Part shown: one piece after another, positions 17,309 through 25,548 of the stretch
How the letters are laid out: each line of letters begins with the position of its first letter
How positions within the stretch are numbered: the first letter of the stretch is position 1
Assembly: GCA_910589105.1 (NCBI GenBank)
Contig: CAJUST010000003.1
Coordinates: forward strand, 81,105-145,104
Reading direction: 5' to 3'
DNA length: 64,000 nt
From: an uncultured Lachnospiraceae bacterium
GTDB lineage: Bacteria; Bacillota; Clostridia; Lachnospirales; Lachnospiraceae
Translations under genes and position numbers: made by a program
Notes under the pieces: model-generated
The model's input: only the letters and a program-made list of their open reading frames with translations
Database searches by the model: none
What the model was told of the DNA's origin: nothing

Positions 17309-18468
17309 TTCAAATGACAGATTTCTATAAGCAAAGCTGCCCGTGCCTGCCACGAGTGGCTTTTTTTTGCCTTGCGGTAACCATTTTCGGAGAGTTTTAT
17401 CAGGCGGCTTTTAGAATTGAGCAATTCCATAATTTGCTCCGGCAGGCGGTTTCGGTCACTGTATTCGTAGAAAATGACGTCCTGCCAGTCTGAAAACTGT
17501 TCTTTTAAAAGAGGGGTCGCATCGGTCATGCAAAGGCTGTGGTTTAGCATAGCGGAATAAATCCGGTCATGCGCGCCACACTTAAATTCCGGCATTAGGT
17601 TTAAGGTGATCTTTGATTTCCGAAAGTACGAAAACATATCTTTAAAATCTGTGTCATCTATAATCTGGATTTGGGGAAACTCTGCAAGAGGAGAAGATCT
17701 CCAGCCATTTCCGCAAAGCGTAAGCGGGACATGGCTTTTAGCAAGGCTTAAAAGAAGATCTTCCCGCTTGAACGCGCGCAGATAGGTATCGCATAGGAAA
17801 CAAGCCTGCATATGGAGAGGAAACGTTTCCCTGATAATTTCTTCTTCCTCCAGCGAAGGGAGCAGGCGGGTGAGGGCTTCTTCCTGCGTCATCGCCGGAT
17901 TGCCCTGAACAAGGGAAATTAGCTGTTTTGTCACTTTTTCCAGAAAAGCCGGACAAGTTTGAATCGACTCCTCCACCTTACGCCAGTCCGTATAAGTGCC
18001 GGAGAAGAAAACATCAATTTCCTTCTTGGGATAGCCGTCCGTACCCGCTATATCCTCTCCGGTCATCAAAAACAGATGTGTGGAAGCGATATGCGGGTAA
18101 TGTTCTTTTATGTAGCGCCTGTGGCATTCGTCCAGACAAAGAACATGGAAATTGGAAATCGTTTGTTTTAATGTGTCGTGGTGGTAGAGCGGGTGGTCTA
18201 AAATAATATTATAAAACGGCGCGTGGATTTGATCTAAAAAATAACTGCCGTCGTCCATGGTAAGGCGTGGAAGTTCCGAATTAAAATCAAATACGGCGTC
18301 AAATGCTTTGCCCACATATTGCTCCATAGCCTCAAGCGGCCCGTTTTTTGCCGAAAACATTTCTACGGCCACGCCGGCCTGTTGGAGTGATTTGGCAAGT
18401 GAATCTGCAAAATAAAGATATGAGCTGTAACAGACAGATTTTAAAGCAAAAATTAAAACGCGTTTCAT
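17305..18468 (-). CDS. CgeB-like glycosyltransferase
   Basis: A 387-residue protein predicted to be a GT-B glycosyltransferase of the type seen in spore-maturation protein CgeB. The C-terminal half (about 265-385) has CGNGW, a FSYFRKSKITLN segment and KCGAHDRIYSAML, matching the Glyco_trans_1_2 family; the N-terminal half starts MKRVLIFALKS with a Rossmann-like strand. The ATG at 18468 has GGAGG upstream; an open frame continues 59 codons further back through the promoter and is not used. The acceptor is unknown. It could decorate a spore coat, cell-wall polymer or surface protein. Confidence 0.8.
   Translation of the reverse strand: MKRVLIFALKSVCYSSYLYFADSLAKSLQQAGVAVEMFSAKNGPLEAMEQYVGKAFDAVFDFNSELPRLTMDDGSYFLDQIHAPFYNIILDHPLYHHDTLKQTISNFHVLCLDECHRRYIKEHYPHIASTHLFLMTGEDIAGTDGYPKKEIDVFFSGTYTDWRKVEESIQTCPAFLEKVTKQLISLVQGNPAMTQEEALTRLLPSLEEEEIIRETFPLHMQACFLCDTYLRAFKREDLLLSLAKSHVPLTLCGNGWRSSPLAEFPQIQIIDDTDFKDMFSYFRKSKITLNLMPEFKCGAHDRIYSAMLNHSLCMTDATPLLKEQFSDWQDVIFYEYSDRNRLPEQIMELLNSKSRLIKLSENGYRKAKKSHSWQARAALLIEICHLN
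17349..17368 (+). terminator. Possible terminator for the DUF6033-like gene inside the convergent gene
   Basis: A short inverted repeat GCCAC..GTGGC is followed by eight T residues, 41 nt after the stop of the DUF6033-like gene. It lies inside the 3-prime coding part of the glycosyltransferase gene on the other strand. Confidence 0.4.
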
Positions 18469-18516
18469 GGCATATCCTCCTTTTGTCTGAGTGAAAAGGG
18501 AAATCTTTTTTTTCAT

Positions 18517-18545
18517 ATTATAAAGGATAAAAGGGGATAATACAA
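18517..18545 (-). promoter_or_regulatory. Promoter of the CgeB-like glycosyltransferase gene
   Basis: On the minus strand, TTGTAT, a 17-nt spacer and a perfect TATAAT, about 50 nt before the ATG. It supports starting the protein at 18468. Confidence 0.65.
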
Positions 18546-18681
18546 TAGAGCATTCCGGCAGGCGTTCCGAAAAAACGCCTGCCTTTGAAATAGGGAAAGC
18601 GCAATCGTAAAGCGGGGGAAAAACAGGGATTGTCCCTTCTGGCAAAACGTTTGGAAAGATAGGATTTCTTTCAAAAAGAAG

Positions 18682-18710
18682 TTGAAGCGGGCGGAGGCAA
18701 GTAGTATAAT
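18682..18710 (+). promoter_or_regulatory. Promoter of the sufC-sufB pair
   Basis: TTGAAG, a 17-nt spacer and a perfect TATAAT, about 32 nt before the sufC ATG. I see no IscR- or Fur-like operator I would defend. Confidence 0.65.
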
Positions 18711-18742
18711 ACTATGGAATGCACATTGCAAGGAGGAGTTTC

Positions 18743-19465
18743 ATGTTAGAATTAAGAAATATATCTTACGAAGTGAAAGATGCGCAGGAAAATCGTGAGA
18801 TTTTAAAAGATATTAATCTTTCGGTCGACAATCATTTCGTGGCGGTGACCGGGCCAAACGGCGGCGGCAAATCGACGTTGGCGAAGATAATTGCCGGAAT
18901 ACTGACCCCGACTTCCGGCCAGATACTTTTAGACGGAAAGGACATTACGCCGCTTGGCATTACGGAACGCGCAAAGGCGGGAATCAGTTATGCGTTTCAA
19001 CAGCCAGTGCATTTTAAAGGGCTTACGGTGAAGGACTTGATTACGCTTGCGGCGGGGCGGAGTATGTCGGTTTCGGAGATTTGCAACATTCTTTCCGAAG
19101 TGGGGCTGTGCGCGAAGGAATATATCGATCGTGAAATAAATGCAAGTCTCTCGGGCGGGGAATTAAAACGCATTGAGATTGCCATGATTACAGCGAGGAG
19201 CACGAAACTGTCTATTTTCGATGAGCCGGAAGCCGGAATTGATCTTTGGAGCTTTAACAGCCTGATTCATGTATTTGAGCGGATGCGCAAAGAAATCAAT
19301 GGAATGATTTTAATTATATCCCATCAGGAGCGGATTTTAAACATTGCAGATCAGATTATTCTGCTTGCGGACGGCGAAGTGTCGGCGGTTGGCGGCAAAG
19401 AGGAGATTATGCCGAAATTGCTTGGCGCAAGCCGCACATGCGGGGCATTGGCAGATAAGGCATAG
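18743..19465 (+). CDS. sufC: SufC-type ABC ATPase for Fe-S cluster assembly
   Basis: The ATPase of a SUF scaffold complex, 240 residues. Walker A is GPNGGGKST (about residue 38), the signature is LSGGELKR, and Walker B is LSIFDEPEAGID, all in the SufC style; there are no membrane segments and no permease next to it. AAGGAGGAG precedes the ATG at 18743. The only partner is the short SufB/D-like gene 14 nt downstream; no sufS, sufU or second sufB/sufD is present. Confidence 0.92.
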   Translation: MLELRNISYEVKDAQENREILKDINLSVDNHFVAVTGPNGGGKSTLAKIIAGILTPTSGQILLDGKDITPLGITERAKAGISYAFQQPVHFKGLTVKDLITLAAGRSMSVSEICNILSEVGLCAKEYIDREINASLSGGELKRIEIAMITARSTKLSIFDEPEAGIDLWSFNSLIHVFERMRKEINGMILIISHQERILNIADQIILLADGEVSAVGGKEEIMPKLLGASRTCGALADKA

Positions 19466-19479
19466 GAGGTTTGGGACGA

Positions 19480-20397
19480 ATGGATAAAATAGAAAAAAAT
19501 CTTTTGGAACAGGTGGCAGGGCTGCATGAGGTTCCGGCCGGAGCTTATAATATCCGCGCAAATGGGAAAATGGCTGGCAGGGGCGTGACAGCAAATATTG
19601 ACATTGTCACAAAAGAAGACAAGCAGGGGATAGACATACGGATTAAGGCGGGCACGAAACGGGAAAGCGTGCATATTCCGGTTATTTTAAGTGAAACGGG
19701 TTATCAGGAAATGGTTTATAATGATTTTTATATTGGGGAAGACTGTGATGTGACGATTATTGCAGGCTGTGGCATCCATAACTGTGGGGTGGACACTTCC
19801 AAGCACGACGGTATCCATACGTTTTATGTGGGGAAAAACGCCAAAGTGCGTTATGTGGAAAAGCACTACGGGGAAGGCGATGGCAGCGGGGAAAATATTA
19901 TGAACCCGATGACGGTGGTCTATTGTGAGGAAAATGCCCATATGGAAATGGAAACGACCCAGATTAAAGGAATAGATTCCACAAACCGCATTACAAAAGG
20001 GGAATTAAAAGCCGGAGCTGTGTTAGAAGTGTATGAAAAGATTATGACGCATGGGAAACAGTATGCGCGGACAGAATTTGAAGTGGATTTAAACGGCGAT
20101 GGCTGCAGCGCCAATGTGGTGTCCCGTTCCGTTGCAAGAGATCAATCCAAACAGGAATTTTTTTCTAAAATCAATGGAAACGCCGCCTGTGCCGGGCATA
20201 GTGAATGCGATGCGATTATTATGGATCAGTCGACAGTTACGGCAAGCCCACAGCTTACGGCGCAGCATATTGATGCAAGCTTAATCCATGAAGCGGCGAT
20301 TGGAAAAATAGCGGGAGAGCAGTTAGTGAAGCTTATGACGTTAGGATTGACGGAAGAAGAAGCGGAAACGCAGATTATCAGCGGTTTTTTGAAATAA
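19480..20397 (+). CDS. sufB: Short SufB/SufD-like Fe-S scaffold protein
   Basis: A 305-residue member of the SufB/SufD family, well under the 420-490 residues of standard SufB. The beta-helix core is visible through repeated segments such as CGIHNCGVDTSKHDGIH, and the C-terminal part has SECDAIIMD and IHEAAIGKIAGEQ, typical of the family. With only SufC beside it, this fits the two-gene minimal system (SmsCB) known from methanogens and some anaerobes. AGGAGG lies ten bases before the ATG at 19480; the TTG at 19471 is too close to it. Cysteine placement suggests it can bind a cluster, but that is inference. Confidence 0.85.
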   Translation: MDKIEKNLLEQVAGLHEVPAGAYNIRANGKMAGRGVTANIDIVTKEDKQGIDIRIKAGTKRESVHIPVILSETGYQEMVYNDFYIGEDCDVTIIAGCGIHNCGVDTSKHDGIHTFYVGKNAKVRYVEKHYGEGDGSGENIMNPMTVVYCEENAHMEMETTQIKGIDSTNRITKGELKAGAVLEVYEKIMTHGKQYARTEFEVDLNGDGCSANVVSRSVARDQSKQEFFSKINGNAACAGHSECDAIIMDQSTVTASPQLTAQHIDASLIHEAAIGKIAGEQLVKLMTLGLTEEEAETQIISGFLK

Positions 20398-20406
20398 GAA
20401 TAAAAA

Positions 20407-20441
20407 ATGATACGAAAATCTAAGATTTTCGTATCATTTTT
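20407..20441. terminator. Bidirectional terminator after the suf pair
   Basis: ATGATACGAAAATC and GATTTTCGTATCAT form a 14-pair stem with a three-base loop, followed by T residues. It serves the suf pair and the minus-strand gene ending at 20434. Confidence 0.85.
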
Positions 20442-20844
20442 GTAAGAAGCGGAACTTCTGTTCTACATCTTCAAAACTGTAGGAAGCGCTTCCGGAAACG
20501 TTTGCTTTACGAAGGCAGTCGGTGCACAAAGAGCCAAATGTAATGGATTTGCCGCATTCTTGGCAGTTAAGATTTTTTAAGGTGGGGTTATGTAACTCTT
20601 TGTACTCGATTCTTCCTTCCCGAATCCAGCCTTTTACTTTCATAAGCGGAATCCCAAATTCCTTTACAACATCGTATTCGGTGACGTCATTTTCACGGAT
20701 ATACTCTTTTACCTTGGAAAAGAGCAGACGTTCTTTACAATTAGGGCAGATATCTTCTGTATAATTTTTTGGAAGATTACAGTGGCATTCTTTGCAGCCG
20801 CCGACTTCGTCTCCAAACAATGATTCTGAAACTTGCTGGTTCAT
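20434..20844 (-). CDS. Zinc-ribbon / helix-turn-helix protein (YvyF-like)
   Basis: A 136-residue protein with two zinc ribbons around a helical segment. The first uses CKECHC and CPNC, the second CQECGK and CTDC. Between them is a MerR-like helix-turn-helix (about residues 48-80: YDVVKEFGIPLMKVKGWIREGRI). The order resembles YvyF (a flagellar-operon protein), but no motility genes are nearby, so a general regulatory role is equally possible. GGAGAG precedes the ATG. A TATACT lies about 55 nt upstream. Confidence 0.75.
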   Translation of the reverse strand: MNQQVSESLFGDEVGGCKECHCNLPKNYTEDICPNCKERLLFSKVKEYIRENDVTEYDVVKEFGIPLMKVKGWIREGRIEYKELHNPTLKNLNCQECGKSITFGSLCTDCLRKANVSGSASYSFEDVEQKFRFLQK

Positions 20845-20974
20845 AGTCCGTAACTCTCCTTTCGCTTGTGAAATACGACATTACTCCTAATAACTAGTAT
20901 AGCATACAAAATCAAAAAAGAAAAGCTTTTCAAACACGGTAATTGAGGAAAATAATTAAAAAGGGGAACAGTTT

Positions 20975-21772
20975 ATGTTGTTAGAAACAACCGAAAACAA
21001 AAAAAATGGCCCGATTGCGGTTTTTGATTCCGGCGTGGGAGGAATCAGTGTATTAAGGGCATTGCTTTGTGAAATGCCAAATGAAAATTACTGGTATTTT
21101 GGGGATTCGGCAAATGCCCCCTATGGGACGAAATATTTAGAAGAAGTGAAAAAACTTACCGTTTCCCATGTCGGCCGTTTTCTTGACGAGGGCGCAAAAG
21201 CCGTTGTAGTCGCCTGTAATACAGCGACGAGCGCCGCAGTCCGGTATTTGCGGCAGAAATATCCCAATGTGCCGATTATCGGCATAGAGCCTGCGTTAAA
21301 GCCTGCGGTATTATCAAAGGATTATCCAAACGTTGTTGTTATGGCGACGCCAATGACGCTTCGTGAACAAAAGTTCCATAATCTGATGGACCGGTATATG
21401 GGAATGGCGCATATTATTCCATTGCCCTGCGCGGGTTTGATGGAGTATATTGAGCAAGGGGAGATTCACAGCGCGGAACTGGAGCTGTTTTTAGAGCGGC
21501 TGTTTGAGCCGTTTGAAAAGCAAAAGCTGGATGCCGTTGTCTTAGGCTGTACGCATTATCCGTTTATTGCCCGTGAGCTGAAAAAAGTATTAGGGGAGAA
21601 TGTCCGGCTTTTTGAAGGCGGGCCGGGGACGGCAAGGGAAACAAAGAGACGGCTTTTAAACGCAGGACTGCTCTGTGACGGCAAAACGAAAGGAACCGTC
21701 CGTTTTGACAACAGTGAGCAGTCCGACGAGAAAAAAAGCCTCTGTGAAAAATTATTAAATCTGCCAGTATAA
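20975..21772 (+). CDS. murI: Glutamate racemase
   Basis: Makes D-glutamate for peptidoglycan. The 265-residue protein has the DSGVGG start and the two catalytic cysteines, Cys81 in ACNTAT and Cys192 in GCTHYP. AAAAGGGG precedes the ATG. Its final 18 bases overlap the end of the convergent TraX-like gene. Confidence 0.96.
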   Translation: MLLETTENKKNGPIAVFDSGVGGISVLRALLCEMPNENYWYFGDSANAPYGTKYLEEVKKLTVSHVGRFLDEGAKAVVVACNTATSAAVRYLRQKYPNVPIIGIEPALKPAVLSKDYPNVVVMATPMTLREQKFHNLMDRYMGMAHIIPLPCAGLMEYIEQGEIHSAELELFLERLFEPFEKQKLDAVVLGCTHYPFIARELKKVLGENVRLFEGGPGTARETKRRLLNAGLLCDGKTKGTVRFDNSEQSDEKKSLCEKLLNLPV

Positions 21773-22450
21773 GAATGCGAGAAGAAGAAGGTGCAGAGGA
21801 TAAAACAGATAGAAAAAGTATTTAAGCGAACTTCCCCGCCTGCCATGGTACGCCGCAATCAAGGGAACTGCCGCAAAGGCGGATAGCTCCAATGGGGTTA
21901 AGAGGCAAAGCAGCGCGCAGGCAGAAAGGGAGGCAGTGATCCGGTTTTCGCGTAGGGAATAGAGAAGGGTAATTGCCAAAACGCCGATTGCACTATAGTC
22001 TGTTTGAAAGACCCATGCAAGCCCGGTTCCTAAACCAAGCGCCGCAATGCGGCAGACAAGATAAAGGAATGTCTGAGAGGGGCAGGCTGCTTTAGCCGTC
22101 TCTAATCCGTGGACAGTGAGAAGCCCTAAAAACAGCGTAAAAAACACATTCTGGGCGTTTGGGTCAAAGAATGTGTGGGAAAAGGCTAAATCAAAGGGAA
22201 TTTCGGAAATAAGGGCAAAAAGCCCGAGACGCGCGCAGTATTTCGTGAAGTTTTTGGTATGGAAATACCCTTCTACCAAAAGAAATGCAAAAATTGGGAA
22301 GGCAATCCTTCCGATCAGCCGGAAGATGTAGTAAGGGGCAGGGGAAGAAGTGAGCAAAACGGCGCCTATGTGGTCAATCAGCATGGCAACGATGGCAATG
22401 GTTTTCAGTGAGCTTCCGGATAGGCTGTTTGATTGAAACGATTCTGTCAA
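21755..22450 (-). CDS. TraX-family membrane protein
   Basis: A membrane protein of about 231 residues with six to seven hydrophobic segments, opening with LKTIAIVAMLIDHIGAV, which is characteristic of TraX (named for F-pilin acetylation) and its many chromosomal relatives. No conjugation genes are near, so its role here is unknown. I chose the TTG at 22450, with AAAGGAG nine bases upstream. The open frame extends further, but a complete TTGTAT-17-TATAAT promoter sits inside that extension, so it cannot be coding. Confidence 0.8.
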   Translation of the reverse strand: MTESFQSNSLSGSSLKTIAIVAMLIDHIGAVLLTSSPAPYYIFRLIGRIAFPIFAFLLVEGYFHTKNFTKYCARLGLFALISEIPFDLAFSHTFFDPNAQNVFFTLFLGLLTVHGLETAKAACPSQTFLYLVCRIAALGLGTGLAWVFQTDYSAIGVLAITLLYSLRENRITASLSACALLCLLTPLELSAFAAVPLIAAYHGRRGSSLKYFFYLFYPLHLLLLAFLYWQI

Positions 22451-22484
22451 TGGAAGCGGCTCCTTTCCTTTCGATATGGATACT

Positions 22485-22513
22485 ATTATACTGGTTTTGG
22501 AAAGGGAATACAA
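22485..22513 (-). promoter_or_regulatory. Promoter of the TraX-like gene
   Basis: On the minus strand, TTGTAT, a 17-nt spacer and TATAAT, about 35 nt before the TTG start at 22450. Confidence 0.65.
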
Positions 22514-22564
22514 GATAGGAATTTTTAGAAATGCTTATTTCATGCTTAGGAAAAGGAGAGGGAA

Positions 22565-23560
22565 ATGGAAGATAAGCGGTATGCAGTTTTAATTGATTCA
22601 GATAATGTTTCTGCAAAATATATTACGGCAATTTTAGATGAGATGACGAAGTATGGCATTATTACTTATAAGAGAGTGTATGGCGACTGGACGAATCAGC
22701 AGGCTTCTAAGTGGCGGGAAGAGCTTCTTTCTAATTCGATTACGCCAATTCAGCAGTTTTGCAATACTGTAGGGAAAAATGCGACGGATTCCGCACTTAT
22801 TATCGATGCGATGGATATTCTCTATACTGGGAAAGTGGACGGTTTTTGCATTGTTTCAAGCGACAGTGATTTTACGAAACTGGCAAGCAGGCTGCGGGAA
22901 TCGGGCATGGACGTCATCGGCATGGGCGAGAATAAAACGCCGAAATCTTTTAAAGCGGCGTGTTCGGTCTTTACGAGTTTAGAAGTTTTATTAGAGCAGG
23001 AATCGGATCGGGCGAAGGAAAATATTTCGCAAAAGACGATTCAAGAAGCGATTGTGGAAATTATTACGGAGAATGAAAATAATGGGAAGAAGACGGGGCT
23101 TGGAGAGCTTGGAAACTCGCTGTTAAAGAAGTATTCAGATTTTGACGTGCGTAATTACGGGTATAGTTCGCTTTCAAAATTTATTGAGGAAATGGAAGAC
23201 ACCTTCCGTCTGTATAAAAAAGAGACGACAATTTTAGTCGGCCTGCAAGAGGACAATATAAAGAGAGAGCAGTTAGAAGCTTATATTTTAGAGTGTGTGC
23301 GCCAGTCGAATGGGGAAGGCGTGGATTTGGCAACTATGGGGCAGAAGGTGCATAAAAAGTATCCGGATTTTAAAGTGAAGGAGTTTGGCTATTCGACATT
23401 CCAGAAATTTGTTTCCCACCTTCCCAGTTTAGAACTGGTGACGGAAAGCGGCTCCGTGAAACGCCTGATGGAAAAAGAGGCGGACAGCGCAAAAAAAACG
23501 GCAGAGACGTCAAAAAAATTGCCGTTTGCGAAAAAGAAAAAATCAAAAGGGGGAAAATAA
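22565..23560 (+). CDS. NYN-domain RNase-like protein with two OST-HTH/LOTUS domains
   Basis: A 331-residue protein. The N-terminal NYN (PIN-like) domain (about residues 1-150) has the metal-binding aspartates in LIDSDN, in ATDSALIIDAMD and in VSSDSDF. Two OST-HTH/LOTUS domains follow (about 165-225 and 235-300), each with the pattern KKYSDFDVRNYGYSSLSKFI or KKYPDFKVKEFGYSTFQKF. The C-terminus is lysine-rich. LOTUS domains bind RNA (G-rich or structured) in eukaryotes, so this is probably an RNA-directed nuclease in RNA decay or defence; that is inference. AAAGGAGAG precedes the ATG. Confidence 0.88.
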   Translation: MEDKRYAVLIDSDNVSAKYITAILDEMTKYGIITYKRVYGDWTNQQASKWREELLSNSITPIQQFCNTVGKNATDSALIIDAMDILYTGKVDGFCIVSSDSDFTKLASRLRESGMDVIGMGENKTPKSFKAACSVFTSLEVLLEQESDRAKENISQKTIQEAIVEIITENENNGKKTGLGELGNSLLKKYSDFDVRNYGYSSLSKFIEEMEDTFRLYKKETTILVGLQEDNIKREQLEAYILECVRQSNGEGVDLATMGQKVHKKYPDFKVKEFGYSTFQKFVSHLPSLELVTESGSVKRLMEKEADSAKKTAETSKKLPFAKKKKSKGGK

Positions 23561-23597
23561 AAAAAGTTTTGCCGTTTTTAAACGGTTTCTTGCAAAA

Positions 23598-23641
23598 ACA
23601 GGGCAGGCCATCGCTTTGCGGCGGCCTGCCCTGTCTTTTTT
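23598..23641. terminator. Bidirectional terminator between the NYN gene and pyrG
   Basis: ACAGGGCAGGCC pairs with GGCCTGCCCTGT across about 13 bases, followed by a run of T on the plus strand. It separates two convergent genes. Confidence 0.85.
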
Positions 23642-23645
23642 TGTT

Positions 23646-25265
23646 TTAAGCGGGGGGATTCTTTCTCCCAGTTTTTATCGCCGCCTCAATAAATCCTTTA
23701 AAAAGAGGATGCGGGCGGTTTGGTCTGGATTTTAGTTCCGGATGCGCCTGAGTGGCGAGAAACCATGGGTGTTCCGGTAACTCAATCATTTCGATAATGC
23801 GTCCGTCAGGGGAAATGCCGCAGAGTTTTAATCCTTTATCCGTTAAACTGTTGCGGTAGTCGTTATTGACTTCATAGCGGTGGCGGTGGCGTTCGTGTAT
23901 GGTTTCCTCTCCATACAGCGTATAGGCTTTTGAAGTCTTGTCCAATACGCAAGGATAAGAGCCGAGCCGTAACGTGCCGCCAATATCTTCGATCCCATCT
24001 TGATCCGGCATCAGTGAAATAACGGGATGGGTCGTATGCGGATTTAATTCTATGCTGTGCGCATCGTGCATACCGCAGATATTTCTTGCAAATTCGACAA
24101 TAGCCACCTGCATTCCAAGGCACAGCCCCAGATAGGGGATCTGGTTGACGCGCGCATAGTTTGCGGCTAGGATCATTCCTTCTACGCCGCGGTCTCCAAA
24201 CCCGCCTGGAATGATAATGCCCTGTGTGTCTTTTAAAATATCTTGGATATTTTCACCGTTTAGATGTTCGGAATCCACCCATTTGATATTGACGGTGGCA
24301 TGGCTGGCTATGCCGCCGTGTTTGAGCGCTTCTACAACGGATATATAAGCGTCGTGGAGCTGGGTGTATTTGCCGACAAGGGCGATGTTGACTTCTTTAT
24401 CGGGGTTTCTAAGGTCGTTTACCATTTGTTTCCAGTCGTCTAAATTCGGGGTGGGGCATTCTAATTTCAAACATTCACAGGCAACTTTGGCAAGGCCTTC
24501 CGCTTCCATTGCAAGAGGGGCTTCGTAGAGGTATTCAACGTCTAAGTTCTGCATGACATGATCGCCCGGAACATTGCAGAAAAGAGCGATTTTGTCTTTT
24601 ATGTCCTGTCCTAACGCGCGTTCGGAACGGCAGACGATAATATCTGGCTGGATGCCCATGCCCTGTAAGTCTTTGACGCTTGCCTGCGTCGGTTTTGTTT
24701 TTAATTCACCGGATGCTTTGATGTATGGAATTAATGTGACATGGATTAAAATGGCGTTGTCATGTCCAATGTCATGCTGGAATTGACGGATTGCCTCTAA
24801 AAACGGCTGGCTTTCAATATCCCCAACAGTCCCTCCCACTTCAATAATTGCGATATGCGTGTCTTTTGCCGTAAAATTGCGGTAAAAGCGGTTTTTAATT
24901 TCGTTTGTGATATGCGGGATTACTTGCACCGTTCCGCCGCCGAAGTCTCCGCGCCGCTCTTTTTGCAAAACAGTCCAGTAAATTTTTCCGGTAGTGACAT
25001 TGGAATTTTTTGTCAGGCTTTCATCAATGAAACGCTCATAATGTCCAAGGTCTAAATCCGTTTCCGCCCCGTCGTCCGTGACGAATACTTCGCCATGTTG
25101 AATCGGGTTCATAGTGCCGGGGTCAAGATTAATGTATGGGTCAAACTTTTGCATGGTAACTGTGTATCCGCGCGCTTTTAAAAGACGGCCTAAAGAAGCG
25201 GCTGTAATGCCTTTTCCAAGACCGGAAACAACCCCACCAGTGACAAAAACATATTTTACAGGCAT
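23646..25265 (-). CDS. pyrG: CTP synthase
   Basis: Converts UTP to CTP with glutamine and ATP. The 539-residue protein has the N-terminal synthetase domain with GGVVSGLGKGI near residue 10, and a C-terminal class I glutaminase domain with the nucleophile in GLCLGMQ and the His-Glu pair in AHPEL. GGAGGAG precedes the ATG. A TATACT about 70 nt upstream may be the -10. The stop is close to the terminator shared with the NYN gene. Confidence 0.97.
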   Translation of the reverse strand: MPVKYVFVTGGVVSGLGKGITAASLGRLLKARGYTVTMQKFDPYINLDPGTMNPIQHGEVFVTDDGAETDLDLGHYERFIDESLTKNSNVTTGKIYWTVLQKERRGDFGGGTVQVIPHITNEIKNRFYRNFTAKDTHIAIIEVGGTVGDIESQPFLEAIRQFQHDIGHDNAILIHVTLIPYIKASGELKTKPTQASVKDLQGMGIQPDIIVCRSERALGQDIKDKIALFCNVPGDHVMQNLDVEYLYEAPLAMEAEGLAKVACECLKLECPTPNLDDWKQMVNDLRNPDKEVNIALVGKYTQLHDAYISVVEALKHGGIASHATVNIKWVDSEHLNGENIQDILKDTQGIIIPGGFGDRGVEGMILAANYARVNQIPYLGLCLGMQVAIVEFARNICGMHDAHSIELNPHTTHPVISLMPDQDGIEDIGGTLRLGSYPCVLDKTSKAYTLYGEETIHERHRHRYEVNNDYRNSLTDKGLKLCGISPDGRIIEMIELPEHPWFLATQAHPELKSRPNRPHPLFKGFIEAAIKTGRKNPPA

Positions 25266-25395
25266 AAAGTTCTCCTCCTTTTGCAGCTCTGATTGCCTTG
25301 TAATTCATTTATGATAAAATAACTCATTTAGTATAGCGCTTTTCTGGAAAAAAATCCAGTCCTTAGCGATTCTTGGTTTTTACCTTATTAAATGG

Positions 25396-25437
25396 AAAAC
25401 GCCATTCCAAGATGCTGCATCTTGAAATGGCGTTTTT
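25396..25437 (-). terminator. Terminator after the GH84 gene
   Basis: AAAACGCCATT..AAGATG and CATCTTG..AATGGCGTTTT make a long, slightly bulged hairpin with a three-base loop. It lies about 90 nt after the GH84 stop on the minus strand and before pyrG. Confidence 0.75.
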
Positions 25438-25548
25438 GCCTGATCGGCTTATTTTTTGATTTCTGCTGTTTTATGCCTGATTGGCTTATTTTTTGATTTC
25501 TGCTGTTTTATGCCTGATCGGCTTATTTTTTGATTTTTACTGTTTTTG
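25438..25548. repeat. 37-bp tandem repeat spanning the GH84 stop codon
   Basis: Two nearly identical 37-bp units begin at 25438 and 25475, and a third, more diverged one at 25512 contains the real stop codon of the GH84 gene (TAA at 25523-25525 on the minus strand). Each unit reads, on the minus strand, as a copy of the last codons plus TAA and a little 3-prime sequence. The extra copies lie downstream of the stop and are not translated as part of the protein. Confidence 0.85.

Noticed and set aside
21755..22513. Longer TraX-like start at 22513
   Set aside because: The first 21 codons lie over a full -35/-10 promoter, and the TTG at 22450 has a proper ribosome site.
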